Assembly (NCBI GenBank): GCA_964469835.1
Contig: CAYYBI010000144.1
Location: 1-5,201, forward strand
Direction: 5' to 3'
DNA length: 5,201 bases
DNA from: JAOTYV01 sp964469835
GTDB lineage: Bacteria; Pseudomonadota; Alphaproteobacteria; UBA8366
Position numbers and translations under genes: made by a program. Position 1 is the stretch's first letter. The number at the start of each line of letters is the position of its first letter. A model generated the notes under the pieces. It worked only from the letters and a program-made list of their open reading frames with translations. It did no database searches and was not told the origin of the DNA. Positions 1 to 5,201 of the stretch are shown here, in pieces.

Positions 1-491
1 GCAACACCTATCGTACCAAGGACGACAAATGGGTCTCGATTTCCGGCAGCGCACAGTCCACATTCGAACGCATGTGCGACGCGTTGGAAATACCCGAGCT
101 GGTCACCGACGAACGCTTCATTGACAACCGGCTCCGCATTCAAAACTCGGTCGCCCTTGACGACGCCTTGCAGGCCGCAATCGAAAAATTCGACCGGGAA
201 GATTTGATCGCCCTGTTCGTGAAGTTCGACGCCACCGCCGCGGCGTGCAACAGCGTCAAGGATATCTTTGAAGACCCGCACATTCAGGCTCGCGGCAACA
301 TCTTTTCCGTCGAGGACGAAGAACTTGGCGGTCCTATCCGCATGCAGAACGTGGTCGGAAAATTTTCACGAACACCCGGCGGAATTCGGCATGCCGGGCC
401 TCGGCTCGGGTCGAGCAACCGTGATGTCCTTATCGACGAACTCGGGTTTGACGAGGCAATGCTCAAAGAAGCCGGTTACGATCTCGACTGA
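1..491 (+). CDS. Class III CoA-transferase (CaiB/BaiF family), C-terminal fragment
   Basis: The reading frame is open from the window edge (first whole codon at 3) to TGA at 489-491, giving the last 162 residues of a protein usually near 400 residues. Family III CoA-transferases move CoA between an acyl-CoA and a free organic acid in the cytosol through an aspartyl-CoA thioester. Recognisable C-terminal features are the YRTKDDKWVSIS strand near the start of the fragment, the helix around ERMCDALEIPEL, the NSVKDIFEDPHIQARG segment (typical 'N-s-v-D-v-f-x-D-P-h-x-x-a-R' of the family), and the closing GPRLGSSNRDVL...ELGF stretch, which corresponds to the usual 'lGehn..vl.elG' end. The catalytic aspartate lies in the missing N-terminal part and cannot be checked. 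The stop is 13 nt before the lyase gene, so the two are probably co-transcribed. The substrate cannot be told from this fragment. Family assignment is firm; the specific activity is open. Confidence 0.88.
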   Translation, partial: NTYRTKDDKWVSISGSAQSTFERMCDALEIPELVTDERFIDNRLRIQNSVALDDALQAAIEKFDREDLIALFVKFDATAAACNSVKDIFEDPHIQARGNIFSVEDEELGGPIRMQNVVGKFSRTPGGIRHAGPRLGSSNRDVLIDELGFDEAMLKEAGYDLD

Positions 492-492
492 G

Positions 493-498
493 AAAGGA
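493..498 (+). promoter_or_regulatory. Ribosome binding site of the lyase gene
   Basis: AAAGGA lies 6 nt before the ATG at 505, a good Shine-Dalgarno match. It fixes the lyase start at 505 rather than at an in-frame ATG at 268, which would read 223 nt of the upstream CoA-transferase gene in the wrong frame. Confidence 0.75.
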
Positions 499-504
499 AG
501 AGCG

Positions 505-1461
505 ATGCTGTCCCTCCCCCATAAGGCAACCGTCGTCGAGGTCGGCCCGCGCGACGGGCTGCAATCGCTCGATCATTGGGTCGACACGGACAAGAAAGTG
601 GCCATGGTCGACCGGCTCAGCGATGCGGGCCTACCGGTCATCGAGGTAACCAGCTTCACCCACCCAAGGGTGGTCCCGATGCTGACCGATGCGGAGGAAG
701 TGCTGGCGCGCATTAAGCGCCGGCCGGGCACGGTCTATCGCGCATTGGTGCCGAACAAAAAAGGGGCGATCCGCGCGGTTGCGACCAATATCGACGAGAT
801 TCTCGGTTTGATGACCGTCAGCGCAAGCTATCTGGCCAAGAACCAGAACATGACTTTGGACGAAGTCATCACAGTCGGCGGCGACTGTTTTCGCGTCGCC
901 GACGAGGCCGGACGGGCTTTCGTGATGGCCCTGGGCATGTCGTTATTTTGCCCTTACGAAGGCGTTATCCCGCCGGAAGCGACGCTCGATTGCGTGAAGC
1001 GTCTGCGAAACGCCGGCATTCGACGGTTCTATCTGGCCGCCAGCACTGGCATGGAAGACCCGCGTCAAGTTGGCGACCTGTTCCGGCGCGCCCATGACCA
1101 GTTCCCCGATTGCGAATTCAGCTTCCATCTGCATGAAAAGATGGGTCTGGCGCCGGCCAATCTGATTGCCGCCCTCGATGCGGGCGTCACCATTGTCGAA
1201 GGATCGATTTGCGGCATCGGCGGCGGCATTGCTTTTCCGGGCGGCGTTGGATCGATCGGCAACCTGCCGACAGAGGACATTGTGCATTTTTTCGACATGA
1301 TGGGGATCGATACCGGGCTGGACCCGGCCGAAGTGCTCGCCGCGGCCCGCGATATCGCAGAAATCGTCGACGTGCCGCTGAACAGCCATGTGGGCAATGT
1401 CGGCACGCGGCGCGAGGTCGTGCGCCGCGGCGCGACCAACCCGGCCGCGCACCCGGCCTAG
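505..1461 (+). CDS. HMG-CoA lyase-like DRE-TIM metallolyase
   Basis: This is a 318-residue TIM-barrel lyase of the hydroxymethylglutaryl-CoA lyase family, about normal length for the bacterial enzymes (around 300). Seen in the sequence: the DRE signature VEVGPRDGLQ at 11-20, with R16 and D17 matching the catalytic Arg and metal-binding Asp; EVTSF at 47-51; VPNKKG at 82-87; CPYEG at 149-153; HLHEKMG at 208-214, where H208 and H210 fit the two metal ligands; and GSIGN at 249-253, where N253 fits the last ligand. The family enzymes split a 3-hydroxy-3-methyl-type acyl-CoA into acetyl-CoA and a keto acid in the cytosol. Several positions are off: the loop normally reading GLGGC is GIGGG (237-241), so the catalytic Cys is Gly; HxHDTYG is HLHEKMG; and the usual GDTIG reads AASTG (178-182). 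It is therefore an HMGL-like paralogue whose substrate may differ. It follows the CoA-transferase gene by 13 nt, which suggests acid activation followed by cleavage. Family is certain; calling it HMG-CoA lyase is not. Confidence 0.85.
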   Translation: MLSLPHKATVVEVGPRDGLQSLDHWVDTDKKVAMVDRLSDAGLPVIEVTSFTHPRVVPMLTDAEEVLARIKRRPGTVYRALVPNKKGAIRAVATNIDEILGLMTVSASYLAKNQNMTLDEVITVGGDCFRVADEAGRAFVMALGMSLFCPYEGVIPPEATLDCVKRLRNAGIRRFYLAASTGMEDPRQVGDLFRRAHDQFPDCEFSFHLHEKMGLAPANLIAALDAGVTIVEGSICGIGGGIAFPGGVGSIGNLPTEDIVHFFDMMGIDTGLDPAEVLAAARDIAEIVDVPLNSHVGNVGTRREVVRRGATNPAAHPA

Positions 1462-1470
1462 GCGCGGCCG
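1442..1470 (+). terminator. GC-rich hairpin at the convergent gene junction, possible terminator
   Basis: CGGCCGCGC (1442-1450) pairs perfectly with GCGCGGCCG (1462-1470) over 9 bp, with an 11-nt loop that holds the lyase stop codon. On the + strand it is followed only by a short TTT (1473-1475). On the - strand, 3 nt after the pssA stop, there is no T tract. It could stop or slow transcription from both sides, but as an intrinsic terminator it is weak. Confidence 0.4.
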
Positions 1471-1473
1471 CGT

Positions 1474-2328
1474 TTAGACCGGTCGCAGGTGCGGCGTCGT
1501 CTTTCCCGCGTCATCACTGCCGCCTTCGTCTTCATCCTGATCCGGTTCATCGTCGGAGTCGTCATGCAGCCGTTCGGCTTCACGGCGAAGCCGCAGATAG
1601 GACATTGAAGCAAAAGGTATCGTGACCAGATAGACCATGCCGACCACCAGCAGCGTCCGCCAGGGCGCACTTGCCAGGCCGGCAACGACCAAGCCGGCCG
1701 CAACCAGCACGAACAGCACATAGTTCTGCGGAATCTTTAACTTCTTGAACGAAAAGGTCGGCAACCGGCTGACCATCGTTCCGCCCACCAGCACCAGCCA
1801 AATGCCCACCAGAATGGGATTTGCCGCAACCTCCGGGCCAAATTCGAAACTGGCGATCATCGGCAGTACCGCCAAGCCGGCGCCTGCGGGTGCCGGTACG
1901 CCGGTGAAATAATTATAGGCATAGGGCGGCAGCTTATCGATTGACGTATTGAAGCGCGCCAGCCGGAGCGCGCAACAGACGGTGAAGAACAGCGCGGCGA
2001 TCCAGCCGAGCCCTTCGACACCGCTTAGCACCCAAAGGTAGATCACGACCGCCGGGGCCACGCCGAAGGCGATCACATCGGACAGCGAATCCAACTCAGC
2101 GCCGAAATCGCTCGCTGACTTCAGCAGACGCGCCATGCGCCCATCCAGTGCATCGAGCACGGCGGCGACCAGAATGGCCGTTACGGCGAACTGCCATCGC
2201 CCCTCGACAGCGAAACGAATTGCGGTCAATCCCGCGGACAACGCACCGACGGTAATAATGTTGGGCACGAGGCGGTTGAAGGTTTGCCCCTTCAACCGTG
2301 GAACACGACGAAAACGGCGACGTTTCAT
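1474..2328 (-). CDS. pssA: CDP-diacylglycerol--serine O-phosphatidyltransferase (phosphatidylserine synthase)
   Basis: This integral membrane enzyme joins CDP-diacylglycerol and L-serine to give phosphatidylserine and CMP, the first committed step to phosphatidylethanolamine. With the ATG at 2328 the protein has 284 residues. The complete CDP-alcohol phosphotransferase signature is present: D62-G63, A66-R67, G76, D80 and D84 fit DGx2ARx8Gx3Dx3D exactly. Hydrophobic segments lie at about 22-40, 47-60, 86-102, 107-122, 146-160, 171-184, 203-220 and 226-242. N-terminal residues 2-13 are strongly basic (MKRRRFRRVPRLKG). The C-terminal tail, about 255-273, is almost all Asp/Glu with Ser/Gly and is not part of the fold. 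The gene directly follows psd: the psd stop TGA is at 2333-2331, and a TTG at 2334 in this frame would overlap it and add two residues. A GGGGA at 2345-2341 is 6 nt from the TTG and 12 nt from the ATG, so the start is undecided. The multi-spanning form with this motif is the Bacillus/alphaproteobacterial type, not the soluble E. coli type. Confidence 0.95.
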   Translation of the reverse strand: MKRRRFRRVPRLKGQTFNRLVPNIITVGALSAGLTAIRFAVEGRWQFAVTAILVAAVLDALDGRMARLLKSASDFGAELDSLSDVIAFGVAPAVVIYLWVLSGVEGLGWIAALFFTVCCALRLARFNTSIDKLPPYAYNYFTGVPAPAGAGLAVLPMIASFEFGPEVAANPILVGIWLVLVGGTMVSRLPTFSFKKLKIPQNYVLFVLVAAGLVVAGLASAPWRTLLVVGMVYLVTIPFASMSYLRLRREAERLHDDSDDEPDQDEDEGGSDDAGKTTPHLRPV

Positions 2329-2330
2329 TA

Positions 2331-3035
2331 TCAACGTATTTCCCCAGTTCGCGCGGGCTCCGAACCCGCCAAATCAGCCAGGACCGTCTCTCCAGCGACC
2401 GTAGTCTGCCCTGTCACGACCAGCGGCGCTACCCCATCGGGCAAGTACACGTCGACACGGCTGCCGAAACGAATCATGCCGATGCGCTCGCCGGTGCGGA
2501 GTTTTTGATCCGCTTCGATCTCGCAAACGATGCGGCGCGCTACAAGCCCGGCGATTTGCACGCACGCCACCTCGCGGCCATCCGCCATGGCGAGCCGAAC
2601 CGACTGCCGTTCGTTATGCTCGCTCGCCTTGTCGAGCGACGCATTGAGAAATTTCCCCGGACGATAGGCCAGCTTGCGCACTTCACCTTCGACCGGGCTA
2701 CGATTGACGTGACAGTTGAAGACATTCATGAAGACACTGATGCGGGTGAGCGGATCGTCGCCCATTTCCAGCTCCGGTGGTGGTGCCGCAGGCACAATCA
2801 TCTGCACCACGCCGTCGGCCGGGCTGATGACCAGCCCGTCGCGGTCCGGGGTCATACGGTCAGGGTCGCGGAAAAAACAGAGACACCAGATCGTCAATGC
2901 GCCCCCGACGAACAGGAACGGCCCCCAAAATACGGCGCCCAACAGCGTCACCCCGGCAAAGATGGCAATGAACGGCCATCCGGCCCGGTGAATCGGAAAA
3001 AGGACCGGTTTCAGAGTTTCCTTCAGCGTCGACAC
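2331..3035 (-). CDS. psd: Phosphatidylserine decarboxylase proenzyme, short type
   Basis: This enzyme decarboxylates phosphatidylserine to phosphatidylethanolamine at the inner membrane, using a pyruvoyl group made by self-cleavage. With the GTG start at 3035 the proenzyme has 234 residues, fitting the short Psd type, which is smaller than E. coli Psd (322). Two hydrophobic segments near the N terminus (about 20-33 and 36-53) serve as membrane anchor, then come FFRDPDR (54-60), SPADG (71-75) with D74, and the FMNVFNCHVNRSPV block (102-115) with H109. D74 and H109 are the probable counterparts of the Asp and His of the E. coli self-cleavage triad. RFGSRVDVYLP (189-199) carries the Gly191-Ser192 cleavage site; Ser192 becomes the pyruvoyl group. 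An in-frame TTG at 3089 would add 18 residues that look non-native (many polar residues, no ribosome binding site seen), so I reject it. The gene abuts pssA, which makes its substrate, so the pair forms a two-gene pathway operon. Confidence 0.95.
   Translation of the reverse strand: MSTLKETLKPVLFPIHRAGWPFIAIFAGVTLLGAVFWGPFLFVGGALTIWCLCFFRDPDRMTPDRDGLVISPADGVVQMIVPAAPPPELEMGDDPLTRISVFMNVFNCHVNRSPVEGEVRKLAYRPGKFLNASLDKASEHNERQSVRLAMADGREVACVQIAGLVARRIVCEIEADQKLRTGERIGMIRFGSRVDVYLPDGVAPLVVTGQTTVAGETVLADLAGSEPARTGEIR
2341..2345 (-). promoter_or_regulatory. Likely ribosome binding site of pssA, inside the end of psd
   Basis: Read on the minus strand this is GGGGA. It lies 6 nt before a TTG (2334) that overlaps the psd stop, and 12 nt before an ATG (2328). 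Normal spacing favours the TTG; codon preference favours the ATG. Either choice implies translational coupling of pssA to psd. Confidence 0.5.
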
Positions 3036-3183
3036 GGTGAAATCCTTGCAATGACTGGAATGAGCGTTATCGACGGTCCGTTCGACCAAGATGGCGAGGC
3101 TTTAACTGGATATGTCGTCACAATCCGCTGAGATTCCGGACTATCCGCCAAATATCGGAAGAAATGGTAAATTCACCGCGCCG
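3036..3183 (-). other. Intergenic gap upstream of psd, probable leader/promoter region
   Basis: These 148 nt separate the LysM gene from psd and are less GC-rich than the flanking genes. A promoter for psd-pssA could lie here, but I find no pair of -35 and -10 boxes at proper spacing. Candidates such as TTGGTC with GATAAC are only 12 nt apart. After the LysM stop I see only short imperfect pairings (for example TTCCG with CGGAA across a 17-nt loop) and no T-rich tail, so no terminator is called. Confidence 0.35.
3043..3047 (-). promoter_or_regulatory. Ribosome binding site of psd, decides its start
   Basis: The minus strand reads AAGGA, then 7 nt, then GTG at 3035. This is the best Shine-Dalgarno match in the upstream region. 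It yields an N terminus MSTLKETL...FPIHRAGWPF that resembles short Psd proteins of alphaproteobacteria, so the longer TTG-started reading at 3089 is unlikely. Confidence 0.75.
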
Positions 3184-4308
3184 CTAACGAATTGCCGAAG
3201 CGGGCACCGCGAAGACCTGCCCGGGATAGATCAGATCCGGATCGCGGATCTGGTCAAGATTGGCTTGATAGATCACCGTGTAGAGCACTCCGTCGCCATA
3301 GGACCGGCGAGCAATGCGCCACAAGCTGTTGCCGGGCTGCACAATGAAATAGTTTTCCCCGGGCCGGCTCTTGAGCGGCGCGGCGCGGGTAAAGGGCAGC
3401 TCGACACGCTCCGAAACCTTGCCGGCCGCGATCTGGTCGATCCGCAGCTTGTAGGTTCCCGGTGCAACAGCATGATTAGGCCGCAACTGCCATTTGCCGT
3501 CAGTCGGCACTCTTGCCTCGCCGACCGGTCCATTATCGACGTAGATGCGGATCGCCGCGCCCGGTTTTCCCTTGCCGCGCAACGACAATCGGCCTTCCTC
3601 ATCATAGTCGATCACCTGCAGCCGCAGCGCCGCCGTCCCGACGCCGGGACCGGGCGCTGGGGCCTGCAGCAGCCTGCTCGCCCCTTCCCGAGGCACCAGC
3701 ACGGCCAGCGGCGGCTGTGCGGGCGCGGTGGAAGTGCCCGATGATGCGGCCCTGGAATCCGACGATCCCGGCACGGTTCGTTCCGGCACAACAACCACCG
3801 CAACCTTGTCGGAGCGTACGACCTTGCCCTCCGCGTCCTTGGCGGCAATGGTCAATTTGGCGTTGCCCGCGGGCAGGGGCTTATCCGAAACATAGACCCA
3901 TTCACCACGTTTATCGGCGGTAACGCGGCCCAACTCCTTGCCATCATTATACAGCGTTACCTGCGCATCCGGCTTGGCGCGGCCTGCGATCACCGTCTCG
4001 CCCTTGGGGCTGACACGGACGATGTCAAAGCTCGGAACCAATTCATCGGTTCCCGCGGGCTTCACCGCGTCCTCACCGCCTGTGGCACGCGCCCGCTGCG
4101 CCGGGCTTGCTTGCGGCGGCGAAGTCTTCGAAACGTTTTCGGGATTGGCGACGGCGGCCGCATCCGGCGCGGCCTTTTTGGCTTCAGCTTTCGCCGATTC
4201 CATCTGTGTCGGGGCCGGTTCGGTCAAAGGATCCAACGCAATCAGGAAGATCACCGCGATAAATCCGATGGCGAGCGCCACCGAGCCTATGAGAATATTT
4301 CGATTCAC
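3184..4308 (-). CDS. Membrane-anchored LysM protein with two Ig-like modules
   Basis: This is a predicted envelope protein of 374 residues from the GTG at 4308. Order of parts: a short positive N terminus (MNRN) and one membrane segment (about 5-25, an uncleaved anchor or signal peptide); an Ala/Pro/Lys-rich low-complexity linker (29-90); a first beta-rich Ig-like module (about 94-176, with GRAKPDAQVTLYNDGKELG and a DKRGEWVY strand); a Pro/Ala/Ser linker (177-225); a second such module (about 227-308, GKGKPGAAIRIYVDNGPVGE and DGKWQL); and a LysM domain at 319-368 (YFIVQPGNSLWRIARRSYGD ... NLDQIRDPDLIYPGQVFAVP). The two Ig-like modules share the pattern G.a.P.a.v.ly.d...G...d..G.W, so they look like a duplication. 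LysM binds the glycan backbone of peptidoglycan, so the protein probably links the inner membrane to the wall. There is no catalytic domain. A GTG at 4320 would add four residues, but GAGG at 4316-4313 points to 4308. The exact role is unknown; lying beside phospholipid genes suggests envelope upkeep, which is inference. Confidence 0.88.
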   Translation of the reverse strand: MNRNILIGSVALAIGFIAVIFLIALDPLTEPAPTQMESAKAEAKKAAPDAAAVANPENVSKTSPPQASPAQRARATGGEDAVKPAGTDELVPSFDIVRVSPKGETVIAGRAKPDAQVTLYNDGKELGRVTADKRGEWVYVSDKPLPAGNAKLTIAAKDAEGKVVRSDKVAVVVVPERTVPGSSDSRAASSGTSTAPAQPPLAVLVPREGASRLLQAPAPGPGVGTAALRLQVIDYDEEGRLSLRGKGKPGAAIRIYVDNGPVGEARVPTDGKWQLRPNHAVAPGTYKLRIDQIAAGKVSERVELPFTRAAPLKSRPGENYFIVQPGNSLWRIARRSYGDGVLYTVIYQANLDQIRDPDLIYPGQVFAVPASAIR

Positions 4309-4449
4309 ACCGCCTCGCACATGCGATTTCTACAGTCAATTTGTAACCCTGACGGCGACTCGGCGCAATGATAGCGATTGGCAGGCGTTTGCCCCGCAAA
4401 TTCGCGATCCTCTCCCGATCCTCGCGATTGCCGGCATGCCCGCCTAGAA
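4309..4449 (-). other. Intergenic gap between cysK-type gene and LysM gene
   Basis: These 141 nt contain no convincing gene. The minus strand has a TTGACT (4342-4337) that looks like a -35 box, but no -10 box lies 16-18 nt downstream. A TATCAT-like element near 4370 has no -35 partner. TCGCGA occurs at 4402-4407 and again at 4422-4427 and, being self-complementary, could form a 6-bp stem with a 14-nt loop after the cysK stop, but no T tract follows. Both a promoter and a terminator are plausible here; neither is shown. Confidence 0.3.
4313..4316 (-). promoter_or_regulatory. Probable ribosome binding site of the LysM gene
   Basis: GAGG on the minus strand lies 4 nt before the GTG at 4308, which is a short but usable spacing. 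The other in-frame GTG at 4320 has no purine-rich sequence at a useful distance upstream, so 4308 is preferred. Confidence 0.5.
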
Positions 4450-5201
4450 TCAGGCAGCAGGCATATGGAATCCCGGCGTTGACAGCGACAACGCGATTTC
4501 TTCCTCGGTCATTTCCTCTTCGATCATCTCGAACAAGGGCGATGACAGATACCGCTCGCCGGTGTCCGGCAGCATGCAAAGAATCACCGACCCCGGCTCG
4601 GCCTTCTCGGCGATCTGCATCGCAATCGCGAATGTGGAGCCGCCGGATATGCCTGTGAGTATTCCCTCGCTCTGCGCCAATTTCCGGGACCATTCGATCC
4701 CAACCGGGCCCGGAACCGGGATCACCTCGTCGTAGAGCCCGTTGTCGATCGATTCCTGCAAGACGAGCGGGATGAAATCGGGTGTCCAGCCCTGAATGGG
4801 ATGCGGCTCGAACGCAGAATGGCTGACGGCGGGAGACCCGTCCGCGCTGCGCTCCTGCCCCTGCCCGCTGCCGAGAAGTTGTGCATTGGCCGGCTCGCTC
4901 AGGATTATCCTGGTTTCCGGCCGCTTCTCACGGAGCACGCGACCCACGCCGGTGACGGTGCCACCGGTGCCGTAACCTGTCACCCAGTAGTCCAGACGTT
5001 CGCCCTCGAAATCGGACAGGATCTCGCGCGCGGTGGTATTTTCGTGAATCTTCGCATTCACGTCGGTCTCGAACTGCCGGGCGAGAAACCAGCCGTTTGC
5101 CTCGACCAACTCCTTGGCCTTCTGGTACATGCCGAAGCCCTTTTCCGCCCGCGGCGTCAGCACAACCTTGGCGCCGAGAAATCGCATCAGTTTGCGCCGT
5201 T
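4450..5201 (-). CDS. cysK: Cysteine synthase (O-acetylserine sulfhydrylase) family, N terminus cut by window edge
   Basis: This is a PLP-dependent enzyme of fold type II that makes L-cysteine from O-acetylserine and sulfide in the cytosol. The frame is open to the window edge (RRKLMRFLGAKVVLTP, typical mid-protein sequence), so an apparent ATG at 5187 is internal. About 250 residues are present and roughly 80-110, with the PLP lysine and the substrate loop, are missing. Seen: GYGTGGTVTGVGR, the glycine-rich PLP phosphate-binding loop (5' end near 4975), GISGGS (about 4645), and the C-terminal LPDTGERYLSSPLF. Two extras compared with E. coli CysK are a longer loop after the SEPANAQLLGSG strand (GQERSADGSPAVSHSAFEPHP, then IQGWTPDFIP) and an acidic tail of about 25 residues after SSPLF ending in STPGFHMPAA. 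I recall both from a subgroup annotated cysteine synthase A or PLP-dependent enzyme, so they look like subtype features. Cystathionine beta-synthase-like activity cannot be excluded. Strand and order match the downstream LysM gene, but the gap argues against a tight operon. Confidence 0.88.
   Translation of the reverse strand, partial: RRKLMRFLGAKVVLTPRAEKGFGMYQKAKELVEANGWFLARQFETDVNAKIHENTTAREILSDFEGERLDYWVTGYGTGGTVTGVGRVLREKRPETRIILSEPANAQLLGSGQGQERSADGSPAVSHSAFEPHPIQGWTPDFIPLVLQESIDNGLYDEVIPVPGPVGIEWSRKLAQSEGILTGISGGSTFAIAMQIAEKAEPGSVILCMLPDTGERYLSSPLFEMIEEEMTEEEIALSLSTPGFHMPAA

Noticed and set aside
268..504. N-terminal extension of the lyase frame from an ATG at 268
   Set aside because: It overlaps the CoA-transferase gene in another frame, its translation has no family similarity, and the ATG at 505 has its own ribosome binding site and family-like N terminus.
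943..1452. Minus-strand open frame (169 codons) opposite the lyase
   Set aside because: Composition is typical of a shadow frame and it lies wholly over conserved lyase sequence.
1463..1472. Perfect 10-bp palindrome CGCGGCCGCG
   Set aside because: It lies largely within the right arm of the larger hairpin, and chance palindromes of this kind are expected in GC-rich DNA.
3036..3089. 18-residue N-terminal extension of Psd from a TTG at 3089
   Set aside because: No ribosome binding site precedes the TTG, while the GTG at 3035 has AAGGA at 7 nt and gives the usual family N terminus.
2298..3131. Long plus-strand open frame (277 codons) opposite psd
   Set aside because: It is antisense to the clearly recognised psd and the start of pssA. 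Its product is polar, His/Arg-rich and unlike any family, as expected of a shadow frame in GC-rich DNA.
3112..3744. Plus-strand open frame (210 codons) opposite the LysM gene
   Set aside because: It covers the conserved LysM domain on the other strand, lacks recognisable motifs, and is best explained by codon bias of the real gene.
4184..4693. Minus-strand open frame (169 codons) bridging cysK and the LysM gene
   Set aside because: It runs in a different frame through the conserved end of cysK and the start of the LysM gene. The Arg-rich translation shows no domain.

Overview
The window reads as ordinary chromosomal DNA from a high-GC bacterium. The most likely source is an alphaproteobacterium. 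The support is indirect: GC-rich codon use, the short proenzyme type of phosphatidylserine decarboxylase directly followed by pssA, GTG/TTG starts, and a cysteine synthase subtype whose inserted segment I associate with alphaproteobacteria. I see no mobile element, tRNA, rRNA, CRISPR array or phage gene.

Left part (1-1461, + strand): the C-terminal part of a class III (CaiB/BaiF) CoA-transferase is followed after 13 nt by a DRE-TIM metallolyase of the HMG-CoA lyase type. The two look like an operon in which an organic acid is activated to its CoA thioester and then cleaved. The substrate is unknown. The lyase lacks the signature cysteine of true HMG-CoA lyases, so the obvious name may be wrong.

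Middle part (1474-3035, - strand): psd and pssA lie head to tail, with pssA starting at or beside the psd stop codon. They encode the two consecutive membrane enzymes CDP-diacylglycerol -> phosphatidylserine -> phosphatidylethanolamine. pssA converges on the lyase gene with only 12 nt between the stop codons, and a GC-rich hairpin covers that junction.

Right part (3184-5201, - strand): a membrane-anchored envelope protein with two Ig-like modules and a C-terminal LysM domain lies upstream of psd, separated by 148 nt. Upstream of that, separated by about 140 nt, is the C-terminal two thirds or more of a cysteine synthase (cysK type), cut by the window edge. All four minus-strand genes run the same way, but only psd-pssA is tight enough to call an operon from sequence alone.

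Start codons were revised where ribosome binding sites allow. psd most likely starts at a GTG at 3035, the LysM gene at a GTG at 4308, and the lyase at the ATG at 505. The pssA start is ambiguous between TTG 2334 and ATG 2328. No stretch over 300 bases lacks a gene. The intergenic gaps (1462-1473, 3036-3183, 4309-4449) hold no promoter I can defend.
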